A stretch of DNA of 64,000 nucleotides, from positions 1 through 64,000 of the forward strand of contig SWDT01000187.1 in NCBI GenBank assembly GCA_009193035.1, in the 5' to 3' direction. The position numbers were made by a program, and so were the translations under genes. Under the pieces are notes generated by a model that did no database searches, was not told where the DNA came from, and saw only the letters and a program-made list of their open reading frames with translations. Position 1 is the stretch's first letter, and each line of letters begins with the position of its first letter. Shown here piece by piece: positions 1-9,583 of this stretch. The DNA is from Halicephalobus mephisto. Its lineage: Eukaryota; Nematoda; Chromadorea; Rhabditida; Panagrolaimidae.

Positions 1-2095
1 CTACAAGTCCGAAATCAACTCTCACCATAATCAATGATGAACTCACTCTTCACAATTGGGAACTTGGCTGGAATGAAGTCCTCATTCTGACAGACACGAA
101 TACTTGAGGAAGACAGTAAATAGAACATGACTAGACTGAACTCTGATTTGGAGTAACTGGAATCTAAACACCTTGAATTAGATCTTACTGATGTTCTCAG
201 AGTAGCATTACTCTCTTCCCACTTGTGCTCTCTTTCGGATTCACCTTATTTATGAACACCTCTAAGAGGATAATTAGAAATTTGTCCTAAAGCAATTTCA
301 CATCACTGATTTTTCTGATCATACTCATAAAAAGCAGAGGTGGTTTGTGCAGAAATTCAAGAAAATTAATAAAAGTTATTTTGCTATGGAGATTTTTTAA
401 GTTCATATTGAGACCTTTGGAATGATACAAAACTCACTCAAATCCTATGGGGATTTACACGGCTTCCCTAATTTGATTACGAAATTCGGTAGGTAGTCAA
501 TCTGTAACAGACGCGTTCGTTGCACTTTTGGCGCACTGTTTTGAGATTGATATAGCTGTGATTCGATCTCTCATTCAAAGAAATTGGTTTTTCTTTTCTT
601 GACTGCCCACATCTTCCATTTCCGACACAACTAAATTACTTTCTCTAAGGATGTGAGAGTATGAAAGAAGAACTGAGTAATTGTTATCACTTAGTTACTG
701 TATTGGTTTCAATCTAGGTGATAAGTGAGAGAATGGTCAGAAGTTTTGTTTCAATTGGGAATGGAAATCTGAAGTTCCATAGGAATTATTAAGTTTAGTA
801 AAACTGGAAGACATCAACGCAATAGAAGACATTAGAACTGTTGTTAAGTAATCTTAATACTGATAAAATTGAACTCATTAACTATTAATAACAAAACTGT
901 TCACGACTTCCTTGGAAAGAGAAACTATTTCCGGCACAGAAATTTAGATTTAAATTTAGATAAAAACTGTGTAGAATACAGAAATGGGACCGGCAGATTC
1001 TCAATCTGATGTCAAAATCGAGAGTTAGGGTTTATATTCTAGAGATTTAGAGTCTTGGATTCTAAAGTTTAAAAACTATAACTCCATTAAATAAAGTTCA
1101 ATTGACTGTGTTTCTTTTAAAGTCATGTCTCAAGGGGAATTCTGAAGTCTGTTTTCCTGTGTTTCTATTTATTACCATCTAAATGAACAGTAAGACCTTT
1201 CAATTTCATATGTATTAAATATTCTTAGAATTCCCTATAATGAAAAATAGGATGCGATATCAGTGTCGTGTTCGAAAAAATCAACATAAGAACAGTTATT
1301 GTTATTGATTGTTGGGGGTTGAAAAGGAACCGGAGGGCTTATAGATCACGAGTAGAGAATATTAATAATACTTTATTAATATAGAGACACCAGAATAGAC
1401 AAGTAAAATAGGAATGACACACTCATATCTGAGGCAACCCTTTGGCTTTTATACCCTTACAATTAGAACGCGCACTGGGAAACCATGAGAAATAGGGACT
1501 AACTGGTCCCAACATTGATCATATGAGTGGTTTCTTCCAAATCATTAGAGGCTGGATAGCAATATAAAAAACCGTTTTGTGGGCGACATGAGTATACTTT
1601 TGTGTTTCCTACATCTTCAAACATTGAAAGTCATGTCTGCACACAGAAATATTGACACAACTCCATATTTTCTTGTTGATTATGGTGCTTCTCCCTTGAG
1701 ATGATCGTTGGAAGTTCCATTACTTAGTCGGAATATGACTGATTTGGAGGATATCAATTTTCCGTGAATGATGCCTGACCATGAAGGCAGAATCAAAGCT
1801 ATTTCTCTGTGCTCTGCCGTAAGTACTCTAGAAATGAAAAGTTCACAGAGTGAAGAAAAGCTGATTCAGAAGAAAAACCAAAGCGGACATGATTTCCATC
1901 CAGAACTATGTAGAAATTCACGGAATAAAACAAAGCAGCATCGAGGCTTTTGGATCGACTGCTCTTCAATTCCACTTTCAGTGGTCATTTGATATATTGG
2001 TATTCGTAATAAACGACGATCTTATAACTTTCGTTTCTTCTTCAATTGTGATTATCTGCCAGATGAAGATGAGGAAGTTTCTCAAGTGTCACAAA
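1..2095. other. Stretch without recognisable gene
   Basis: Both strands carry only short open frames (under about 85 codons) without splice-bounded coding texture or motifs that I recognise. The base composition is more mixed than the later AT-rich spacers, which fits old decayed mobile-element DNA like that following it. No TIR, LTR or tRNA-like pattern was seen. Confidence 0.5.
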
Positions 2096-2099
2096 TGTT

Positions 2100-2765
2100 C
2101 TTTGTTCTCTACTTCCAGAAGAGTCCACACAGATGTGAGTTAAATCTTCTTAGCTCAAGCGATTATCTCGATATTCTCAATTTTCCCCGTGGGAGTTCAC
2201 ATCCTGAGCACCATAGCTGGTTTTGATCTCATGTCTGGACTTTCATAGATGGGATTCTCTATTGCTGGATCATTGTAAGGAGAATCATCAGTATTGTGGT
2301 CTCTGTCGTCGCTTGTAGTTGTACACAATCCATTTTTCATCAAATGTGACAATACGACGTAGGAAAGGTAAATTCTCGTGTTTCAAAAGCAAGAACAGAC
2401 CTTCAAACGACGTCTTTTGTTCGTAGGGAATCCAACAATCTAGTTTTTTGGTCTTCAAAGCTTTAAAATGTCTGTAAACAGTATTAGGACTTAGTTCCTG
2501 GTTTCCTGCCAACTCTTCGATAGTTTGTTGGAGATTTTCTTATACCGTACACTTCAGAAAGTCCTTGTTGGCAGTGACAGGTCGACCACTGTGGTGTTTG
2601 TCTTCAAAGTTTCTGACTCCACTCCGGAAGCGTTGGTATCATTGTTGATCAGTTCTTTCGGTAGTCCATCTTCTTCCTAAGGTCATGTTGATGTTTCTGG
2701 AGGCTTTGGCAGCAGTACTTCCACTTTTGAACTATAATAAAACATACTCCGAGATTATTGAATCC
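2100..2765 (-). pseudogene. mariner-family transposase pseudogene (N-terminal and middle part)
   Basis: Read on the minus strand from about 2765 downwards, one frame keeps the order of a mariner transposase. First comes an HTH region with KSGSTAAKASRNI, then YQRFRSG with SGRP, then the linker ELAGNQELSPNTVYRHFKAL, then the first catalytic block TFDEKWIVYNYKRR, which ends at about 2290. In-frame stops break it: a TAG near the start, a TGA where the family has the Trp before YQRF, a TAA before ENLQQ, and a stop after RRQRPQY. Weaker similarity (KPAMVLRM, then a frame change) runs on towards 2100. The C-terminal third with the last two catalytic aspartates is not visible. The gene is inactive. 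The element's terminal inverted repeats were not located. Confidence 0.85.
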
Positions 2766-3075
2766 GCATCTTGACTTTAGAAAGCTATAGATTATTGAAA
2801 TATCAAGAACAGGATTACTGTGTCGGACACATAATTAGACTAACACTTGGGTTTTATATATGCAAAACATTTCACATTTTTAATGAATAACTCGATCTAT
2901 TGCAGATAAAAATGCCTGAGCATCTAAATAACCGACACGAAACATTGAATGATCTAATAAAAAAGTATTTTTTAAATCGCAAAAAAATTTTTTTGGATTC
3001 CCGAACGGAAAGTCTGTCCTCTTTCGAAATACTTCGAAGATGACAGTTCTCCTTTGACGATTAATCAATTAGACT
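2766..3075. other. Spacer between mariner remnant and MITE
   Basis: AT-rich DNA with one 62-codon minus-strand open frame (2880-3068) that I do not recognise and that lacks splice context. Nothing else is seen. Confidence 0.4.
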
Positions 3076-3440
3076 GTAGGCATAAAAGAACGGAGTTAAA
3101 CTGGAACGGCCTAGACATGTAGGCATAAAGATCGGAGTTAAACTGGAACGGCCTAGACAGGATGCCCAAAACTCCGCCCAGTCAGCCGACGCCTGTGAAG
3201 TGAGACTAAAGTGCTAGAGAGTCAGTCTTTGAGAAATTCCAGCTTCAGATCGGTCCGAGTTTGACTTCAGTCAAACGAGGACCTTTCCTCTCTTTGTACT
3301 ATGTTTATGTTGAGATAAACAAGAGTAATTGCTAATAGTAGGAACCAACAGTTTTCTGCCTAATTCAAGGAGCTCCCAAGATGTCACTCCATCGACATCC
3401 CCTCACACATCTTATCGAACACCCCCCTTTTACTACAAGA
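3076..3440 (-). repeat. MITE copy A (3' truncated), inverted relative to copy B
   Basis: It begins with TGTAGGCATAAAAGAACGG. The terminal motif occurs twice in tandem (3077-3118 and 3119-3160), each copy running to GGAACGGCCTAGACA. Beyond this the sequence is the reverse complement of about 4980-5323 at high identity, including the motif TCCTCGTTTGACAGAAGTCA (reversed here). Similarity stops near 3435, so the distal inverted repeat seen in copy B is missing. Confidence 0.85.
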
Positions 3441-4029
3441 CGAACAAAAACGGAATTGCTCTGAACGGATTGTCGTTCTTTCATTTTCCAAAAGTGGATC
3501 TCGATCAGAAAGTTAATCTTTGACCTTGTCTGGTCATCATGGGATCAACTGACAAATGCCAAATCACAAATTTGGGAGATTTTCCAATTTTTGGATTTTA
3601 TTCGATTTTTTTGATTATTTTAATGGAATTGATTTGGCTTCCTCAAATGGCTACAGTAACTTTCATGATTTATGGAGGTTTTTAGAAATTTTATTTTTAA
3701 ATAATTTCGGAAAATTCAGGCTACACACCGGATATTCAAAAATGCGGAAATCAGATTTTCTCAAACATTTCTCGAAACGAAATTTGTACATTTTTAAGAA
3801 ATTCCGAAAATTCTGAAAATTTCGAAAATTGTGTATTTGAACTTTCTGGAGAATTTTATTCACTTTTGTCAGAGGCAAGTTTTGAAATTTAACCGTTACA
3901 GTATGACTTTTAAGTTTAATACAGTATTTTTTAAAATTAGATACAATATAGTATTATAAAATTAGATACAGCATACTTTTGAAAAATTAATACAGTACCT
4001 TTTTTAGTTTGATCCTTGTTGCTCTACAG
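3441..4029. other. AT-rich spacer or intron upstream of MFS pseudogene
   Basis: A short stretch at about 3517-3560 reads FDLVWSSWDQLTNA on the plus strand. This resembles the FDLVC...W segment of organic cation transporters and may be a decayed upstream exon. The rest is AT-rich and looks intronic. Short open frames on both strands at 3556-3878 mirror each other and look like chance. Confidence 0.35.
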
Positions 4030-4886
4030 GACTTAAAGGATTTTACATCTCTCTTCATTATGCCGGAATTCTCGTCGGGACCATTTTTTTCGGACAAACG
4101 TCGGATTTGTTCGGCAGAAAAAAATGATGTTGATCTGGATTTTCTTCATGACGATATTCAGTGTTGCTGCCAGTTTCAGCCTAAATTTTTGGATGTTCAA
4201 TATTTTACAAATTTTTAACATGTTCTTCACCGGATCCACCAACACGTAAGATTATTTTCAAAATTAATTAAAAATAATTTTTTTTAATCTATCAAAAAAA
4301 TAATTATTTTAAATTTATTAAAATTTTTTAAACTTAATTGAGAATATTTTTGTTTACTGTATTTGGATGAAATTTTTAGAATTTAGTGAATGATTTTAAA
4401 AAATTGTTTAAACATAGATTTGGTAGTTTTTGATCTCGATTGGAAAACTCTAAAATTCTCGTCGGGATAAGTTCTTTGAAATTTTATTTAAAATTTTAAT
4501 TTTTTTAAAAATGATTATTTTAGAACTTTTTAGAAATAATAAATACTAATTTTTACCATTGTTGGTTTCGATTGGAAAACTCTAAAATTCTCGTCGAGAC
4601 GAATTTTTTGAAATTTTTATTTTTTCCTAATGATTATTTTTCAGAATCGGGATGATTTACTTGATGGAGTTATTTCCGAAAAAACACCGATTCTGGGTGA
4701 CTTTGACGATTTCTTTTTCTCCGAATTACGTGATCGTCGCCGGATTGGCTTATCTGGCCGGAAATTGGAGATTGTTGCTTCAAATAATTTCTGTCTTTAA
4801 TCTTACTGTATTTCGGATTCGAAAGTCCTCGATGGCATCTTCAGAAGGGAAATTTAAAATATTGTTTTGGAGAATTATTAGTACTA
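4030..4886 (+). pseudogene. Organic cation transporter-like MFS gene fragment, frameshifted
   Basis: Two exons are recognisable. Exon 4030-4245 follows a CTCTACAG acceptor and ends at AACAC/GTAAG. It encodes a transmembrane helix, the MFS motif A variant GQTSDLFGRKK, then further helices. Exon 4645-4886 follows TTTTTCAG and encodes ELFPKKHRFWVT, a helix and AYLAGNWRLLL, matching the SLC22/organic cation transporter pattern (PxxxR, then WR before a helix). A base is missing in the A-run at 4118-4124: the frame reads GRKK then a stop, and the next frame continues with MMLIWIFF. A second frame change at about 4815-4835 disrupts the family's ESPRW motif. The 3' end is cut exactly where MITE copy B starts. 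This is a non-functional gene piece caught between two MITE copies. Substrate cannot be inferred. Confidence 0.75.
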
Positions 4887-5323
4887 TAGGCATAAAGATC
4901 GGAGTTAAACCGGAAATGGCTTATAAAGAAAGCCCAAAGCTCCGCCCAACCAGCTGACATTTGAGAGTTGTGTAGTAAAAGTGGTGGAAGTAAGATATGG
5001 GATGTCGATAGAGTGACATCTTCGGAGCTCCTTGATTGGGCGGAAAACTGTTGGTTCCTACCATTAGCAATTACTCTTGTTTATCTCAACATAAACATAG
5101 AACAAAGAGAGGAAAGATCCTCGTTTGACAGAAGTCAAACTCGGATCAGTCTGAAGTTGGAATTTCTCAAAGACTGGCTTTCTAACACTTTAGTCTCACC
5201 TCCCAGGTGTCGGCTGACTAGGCGGAGCTTTGGGCATCTTGTCTAGGCCGTTCCAGTTTAACTCCGATCTTTATGCCTACATGTCTAGGCCGTTCCAGTT
5301 TAACTCCGTTCTTTTATGCCTAC
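4886..5323 (+). repeat. MITE copy B with terminal inverted repeats
   Basis: It starts TAGGCATAAAGATCGGAGTT at 4886 and ends with the reverse complement (CTCCGATCTTTATGCCTA) at about 5278, so the core is about 390 bp with near-perfect ends. A second, slightly different terminal copy (CCGTTCTTTTATGCCTAC) is joined in tandem at 5280-5323. The same tandem end is present on the outer side of copy A, giving a 2.25-kb structure with matching outer ends. No transposase is encoded. Confidence 0.85.
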
Positions 5324-6004
5324 AAAAACTTGATGAGTGTTGAAATGGAAAAGACAAGTTTAGAGTTTAATAAGCCAATTTATGTAGGATTTAGTATTTT
5401 AGATCTGAGTAAATATTTAATATATGAGTTTCACTATGATGTTATGAAGGAAAGGTATTGCGATAAAATTAGATTGTGTTATCAAGACACTGATAGTTTA
5501 ATTTATGAAATTGAAACTGATGATATTTATGAGGATATGAATGAAAATAAGGAATATTGCCTAGGGCAACAGTTCGCTTTAGCGAATTATTTCGATTTCA
5601 GCGACTATCCAAAAGATCATCCATTATATGATGAAACAAATAAGAAAGTAATTGGAAAGTTTAAAGATGAACTAAATGGAAATATTATGACTGAAATTGT
5701 TGCATTGAAACCTAAACAATATGCATATAAAACTGAAAATGGTGAAAAGAGTAAGAAATCAAAAGGCGTTAAGAAGAATGTAATCAAAACTCTAAAAGTC
5801 GATGATTATAAAGAATGTTTACTTGAAAGCAAAGTAATTAGAAAAGAACAAAATATGATTCAGGCTAAAACGCATACAATTTATACTATAAAGCAAAATA
5901 AAGTCGCATTAAATGATGATGATAATAGTAAGGAAGAGTTTAAAAGGCACATTTTAGAAAATAAAATTGATACATTAGCTCATGGTCACAAGTCTTTGAC
6001 CTGA
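5324..6004 (+). mobile_element. Polinton/Maverick DNA polymerase B, C-terminal fragment
   Basis: About 226 codons of a protein-primed family B DNA polymerase. The motif C signature YQDTDSLIYE is intact (Asp-Thr-Asp, metal-binding), preceded by the conserved FNKPIYVGFSILDLSK region and followed by FDFSDYPKDHPLYD and a basic tail ending in TGA at 6002-6004. The N-terminal exonuclease and the palm motifs A and B are absent, because the open frame begins exactly at the MITE junction. It is therefore a truncated gene. A 13-residue in-frame insertion (about 5557-5594) lies inside the family's conserved NKEYFDFSDYP segment. The gene faces the protease gene at 6011-6412, a pairing typical of Polinton cores. 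Codon use is AT-rich and open, which suggests fairly recent decay. No capsid, integrase or ATPase gene is seen in the window. Confidence 0.85.
5573..5586. repeat. Short palindrome, copy 1 (inside polymerase fragment)
   Basis: TTCGCTTTAGCGAA forms a 6-bp stem with a TT loop. It lies within an in-frame insertion in the Polinton polymerase and recurs at 6005-6018. Confidence 0.7.
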
Positions 6005-6018
6005 TTCGCTTTAGCGAA
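6005..6018. repeat. Short palindrome, copy 2 (between convergent genes)
   Basis: An identical TTCGCTTTAGCGAA lies directly after the polymerase stop codon. It contains the protease stop codon (TAA of the minus strand at 6011-6013). It could act as a hairpin for both convergent transcripts, but that is inference. Confidence 0.6.
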
Positions 6019-6412
6019 TTCCTACCAAATCTAACACAATTTCTTTAAAATCATATTTCTCCATTAATTTTAGAAAAAGTATACAATAATAACCGCAATA
6101 GTGTGTATTAAATTTTTGAATTTGAAAAGTTGATAATTCAATCTGTGAATTTAAATAATTTTGTAATTCAAGCGGAGGATCCAGTCCAAAAGAATCAAAG
6201 TAATAACTATTTTCATTATTCTTATAGTAAAAAATCCAATGTGTGCCACTATTTCTACTTTCATCAAGATTTACAACCCCACATTCTACATCATCAACCT
6301 TATCCGGAAGAGTATCCCTCATAAATACCCCTCTAAAATTTTTAATTTTTAATTCTTTTACTATCTTCATAATCTCGTAATTTGTCAATGGTTTTAACGT
6401 TTTAATAAACAT
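6011..6412 (-). mobile_element. Polinton adenovirus-type cysteine protease (maturation protease)
   Basis: A complete 133-residue open frame. It shows the catalytic order of the adenain/Ulp1-like fold used by Polintons and adenoviruses: His in GTHWIFYYK, Asp in YYFDSFG, and Cys in HYCGYYCILFL, with the Gln-bearing segment less clear. The N-terminal part, LTNYEIMKIVKELKI then FRGVFMRD, is also typical of Polinton proteases (the I/L-x-x-x-x-F-x-G-V-F substrate-groove segment). In intact elements the enzyme is thought to process capsid proteins. It is convergent with the polymerase fragment, with 6 bp between the stop codons. No frameshift or stop was seen, so this single gene may still be intact although the element is not. 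Confidence 0.85.
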
Positions 6413-6570
6413 TTAAATATAGAAAAAATTGACTGGATTGCATAAAATAACACAAACCCTCCGGAGGGCGCTGGAGGGCTCGTATCATTTAATAAAGTAA
6501 AAAAATTAATGAAATTATACGGAAAGTCTAGTGCTTTTGGAGGAGGGCTAAAAAGTGTCCTAGAAGCCTC
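6413..6570. other. Short spacer with GC-rich hairpin
   Basis: It contains CCCTCCGGAGGG at about 6459 followed by CTGGAGGGCTC, a small self-complementary GC cluster in otherwise AT-rich DNA. It is probably Polinton intergenic sequence between the protease and the Tc1 insertion. Confidence 0.4.
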
Positions 6571-6574
6571 CTTA

Positions 6575-7337
6575 TTATACTACTAGAAGTAACCATAATG
6601 TGGATGTTCATCCAACAACGACGAGAAAGAGACTACGTGAAATGGAGCTCTATGGACGCCGTCTAGCAAGTAAATCTGCACTTTCTACAAAGAATAGAGC
6701 TACTCGCTTTCGATTCGCTCTGAACCATTGCGATTGGACTCCGGAGATGTGAAACAAAGTTCAACGGTCTGATGAAACTATGGTTAAGTTGTTTTCTTCA
6801 GATGGGATACGTTATGTTAGACGTCCAGAGCGCGAAAGATTCAATCCACGTTACGTATTACCGACTGTAAAGTACGGTGGGGGTAGTATAACTTTATGGG
6901 GGTGTTTCACCCATGATAGAGTAGGTCCATTATATCGTTTAAATCGAATAATGAATGCTGCTTATTACTGGGATATTTTATCCGAGCAAATGCTTCCATT
7001 TGCTACCGAAAACTTGCCATCTGGATGGATTTTCCAGCGAGATAATGATCCAAAGCATACCTCCAATTTAGCAAAAAACTTTCTCAAAAAGAAAAAAGTT
7101 AAAGTTCTTGAGTGGTCTGCTCAGTCTCCTGATCTAAATCCCATTGAACATTTTTGAAAGGATCTTAAGAGACAGACTAGTTCAATCAAAACTAAAAATG
7201 CAGATGAGAAGTTTAAGCTTTTGGAGGAAACCTGGAAGAACATTCCAGGTAATGTTTTGCGCACTCTTGTTGATTCCATACTTGCCGGATGTCGTGCAGT
7301 TCTTCGAGGGAAAGGTGGACCGACAAAATATTAATAT
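6575..7337 (+). pseudogene. Tc1-family transposase pseudogene
   Basis: One frame from about 6575 covers the second half of the DNA-binding domain (HPTTTRKRLREMELYGRRLA) and the DD34E catalytic domain. The first Asp is in QRSDE, the second in IFQRDNDPKHTS, and the Glu in SPDLNPIEH, followed after the stop by KDLKRQ and a normal C terminus (LRGKGGPTKY, TAA at 7335-7337). Two in-frame TGA codons sit where the family has Trp (after DWTPEM at about 6750, and after NPIEHF at 7155-7157). A third Trp, before SDE, has become Arg. The N-terminal helix-turn-helix half and 5' TIR are absent. The element is dead and 5'-truncated, next to the Polinton remnant. Confidence 0.88.
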
Positions 7338-7571
7338 TGTTTTGGTTGTTGTTGTTATTTTTAAATAAAAATAGGTTAGTAGTTAGTGTCAACTTTTTTT
7401 CGCTCGCGCGTATATTCGAAAGTGTTACCAGTTGTTTGTAAATTGGCAGTAGAATAGTATTTTTTTTGTTATTAATTAATGCTTTCAACTATTTTGAACT
7501 AATTTAGAACAAATCTAGTTCAAAATAAACGAAAAGAACTAAATTACAGAAAATTAAAACCAAAAAAGTTA

Positions 7572-7600
7572 GGTGTCAACTTTTTTCGCTTGCTACTGTA
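7572..7600 (+). repeat. 3' terminal inverted repeat of the Tc1-type element
   Basis: GTGTCAACTTTTTTCGCTTG followed by CTACTGTA, ending in the CAGTA-type terminus of Tc1 elements next to a TA. A similar sub-terminal copy, GTGTCAACTTTTTTTCGC, is at about 7386. A matching 5' TIR was not found upstream of 6575. Confidence 0.6.
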
Positions 7601-8179
7601 CATCTCGTTTCAGAAGACCGCTTCGAGTAAGTGGAGTTTCCTTGTAAATCAAAGACTAAAATTAACAATCGAGATTCGAACGTTTAATGTTAAGACAATC
7701 TACAAATCGTATCTGCATTCAAAGAAACATAACCATCAGATTTTAACCACTAATTCAAGTAAAACAGATTTTTGAAATAAACGAAACTTGTTAATGATGT
7801 CTTAGTATGAAGTCTAAACATCGATTTCGAACTCTGACCATCAACTTTGGTAAAACAGACCACAAATAAAAAAATAAATAATTTTGTATTGATCGTACTT
7901 TGAAGGTATTTTGAACTTGATTCAGCTTTATATAAAAACAACTACGAAGTGCACTACAACAACATGTGAGTACAAAATCAGCACGTGAATTATTACTGTT
8001 TCTTCTTTAGGAATTTTTGTAATAAATGATAGTTCACATTCTACCTCTGTGAGAAAATTGAAAAAATTATTGTTGAAAGTGTCCAAAAGATCCTAAATTT
8101 TTTATTTAAATAATACCACAAATAATCAATTTATATTTTCTACAATAGTGTAATTTTAAATCCTTCAAAATAAAAATCA
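7601..8179. other. Intergenic, nothing recognised
   Basis: AT-rich sequence with short open frames on both strands (for example 7750-7941 minus) that have no supporting splice context or motifs. Confidence 0.4.
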
Positions 8180-9583
8180 TGTGAATAATACGATTCTATG
8201 TTCTACAGTAGGTACCGAGAAAGTTAGTATACCGTATTCTTCCTTAGGAGAGTAGCAATCGTCTGATTCGTCTTCGAAAGATGTTGTTTTGTTTTTGGAT
8301 ATTGCAAAAGAAATTTTAGAATTGTCCAAAGTCTCCAAACTTGAGAAAGAATTCATCTTTCGGAAGTACGGTGACGATTTAGAGGACTTCAATCCGCCTT
8401 CGATCGTGGATCCTACTCTGGAAAATCAGACAATTGAGAAACGATAAAATTAATAAAAATATTTTTCAAATAAATCATACATCAAATTTTTAAAAAATAA
8501 ATTCAGAATTTCTAATCTTACTTTTTTAAAAATCATTCTGAAACAAGATAATCCAAAAATGTGTAAATTTGAAATTTTTTTTGCTTTTTTTAAAAAATCG
8601 ATTAATAGATGCAATCAACAAGACAAATATTTTTAATTACGAAAAAAATAATTAAAATTGGTTAAATCAAAACAGAAAACAAATGGTTTGAAAATAATCT
8701 TACATTTAAAAAAAACAAAAATGGGTGCTTTTATAAAAATTTTTTCAATGTGAATATCAGGGATATCATGAGAACTACAGTAATCTGCGCGTTACTCTCT
8801 GCGACAGTTATTTCGTAATTGTTATCATGCAATCAAAGAGCTTACTGAAGACGGGCTCCATTACTCATTTATTCAAAATTCGTTAAAATTAAACGAATTC
8901 ACTCCCGTTTTTTAAACATACAGTATATAAACTTTCGCTTTTTTCAACATACAGTATATAAACTTTCGCTTTTTTCTATTTTCTTATTCCCAAAAAGTGT
9001 TAAACAAAAAAAAATACAGATTCAGAATCCATACACGGTAACCTTCAAAATAAACTGAAATTTGTTATAGAAGATTATTTTAATAAAATTTTGATTTTCG
9101 ATATGTGAAATTTTACATTTTTTTCGCTTAAGAAGATCTTTCATCGAAAATGAATTCTGAATTTGTATTTAATAAATTATAAAATAAAATATATTTAAAA
9201 AAACTACTTCGATTAAAGTACTTTTTAAAATTTACTGTTACAGTAACCCTACCTGGATGTGATATCAAAAATTCCCGAATGAGTCTTCTGAATTTTCGAA
9301 GGCGAAGATGGAATTTCGTCCTCTTCTGAATTCTTGAAGTCGTCAGAACTTGAAGACGAATGAAGTTTTTTTCCTGTATTCAACAACACAGATCTCGTAA
9401 GAGAATGAGCGAACTTCTGGAGGCTTATCCCACTCATGACTGACTCGATGGCTGGTTTGGTGGCTGACTTGATGGCTGATTCGATGACCGACTTGATGAC
9501 TGATTCGATGGGTGATTCGATGATTGACTTGATGACTGGCTCAGTGACTAATTTGATGATCGACTTGATGACTGATTTGATGG
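8180..9583 (-). CDS. Unknown Ser-rich protein, two exons seen (partial)
   Basis: Two minus-strand exons join in frame. Exon 9253-9583 has acceptor TTTTCTAG and donor ATCCAG/GTAGGG. Exon 8216-8417 has acceptor TTTTCCAG and donor TTCTCG/GTACCT. The junction restores an Arg codon (AG/A). If the last donor is not used, the frame runs on to a TGA at about 8180. The encoded part starts with a repetitive Ile-Lys-Ser-Val-like tract of about 50 residues, then SLQKFAHSLTRSVLLN, then an acidic Ser-rich stretch (SSSSSDDF, SEEDEIPSSPSK), then more Ser-rich sequence. I see no known domain. The exon opens in phase 1, so earlier exons must exist, but none is evident between here and dishevelled. Low complexity and acidic serines suggest a disordered, possibly phosphorylated protein. 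Function unknown. Confidence 0.5.
9431..9583 (-). repeat. 12-bp coding minisatellite
   Basis: About 12 units of a 12-bp motif close to ATCAAGTCAGTC (minus strand) encode an I-K-S-V-type tetrapeptide. It forms the start of the exon described at 8180-9583 and has no stops in that frame. A similar but not identical 12-bp tract fills an intron at 57571-57759. Confidence 0.75.

Noticed and set aside
1768..2143. Two overlapping plus-strand frames of 74-84 codons
   Set aside because: They overlap each other in different frames, and part of the second is antisense to the mariner remnant; no motif.
3556..3878. Overlapping short frames on both strands with Phe/Lys-rich repeats
   Set aside because: AT-rich AAATTTTC-like sequence gives complementary open frames; no motif or conservation signal.
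6584..7337. TGA read as Trp (changed genetic code)
   Set aside because: The intact genes (dsh, cullin, GPCR, phosphatase) use TGG for Trp and TGA as stop, so the transposase TGAs are decay.
7213..7488. 91-codon minus-strand frame over the Tc1 3' end
   Set aside because: It overlaps the transposase and TIR in antisense; nothing supports it.
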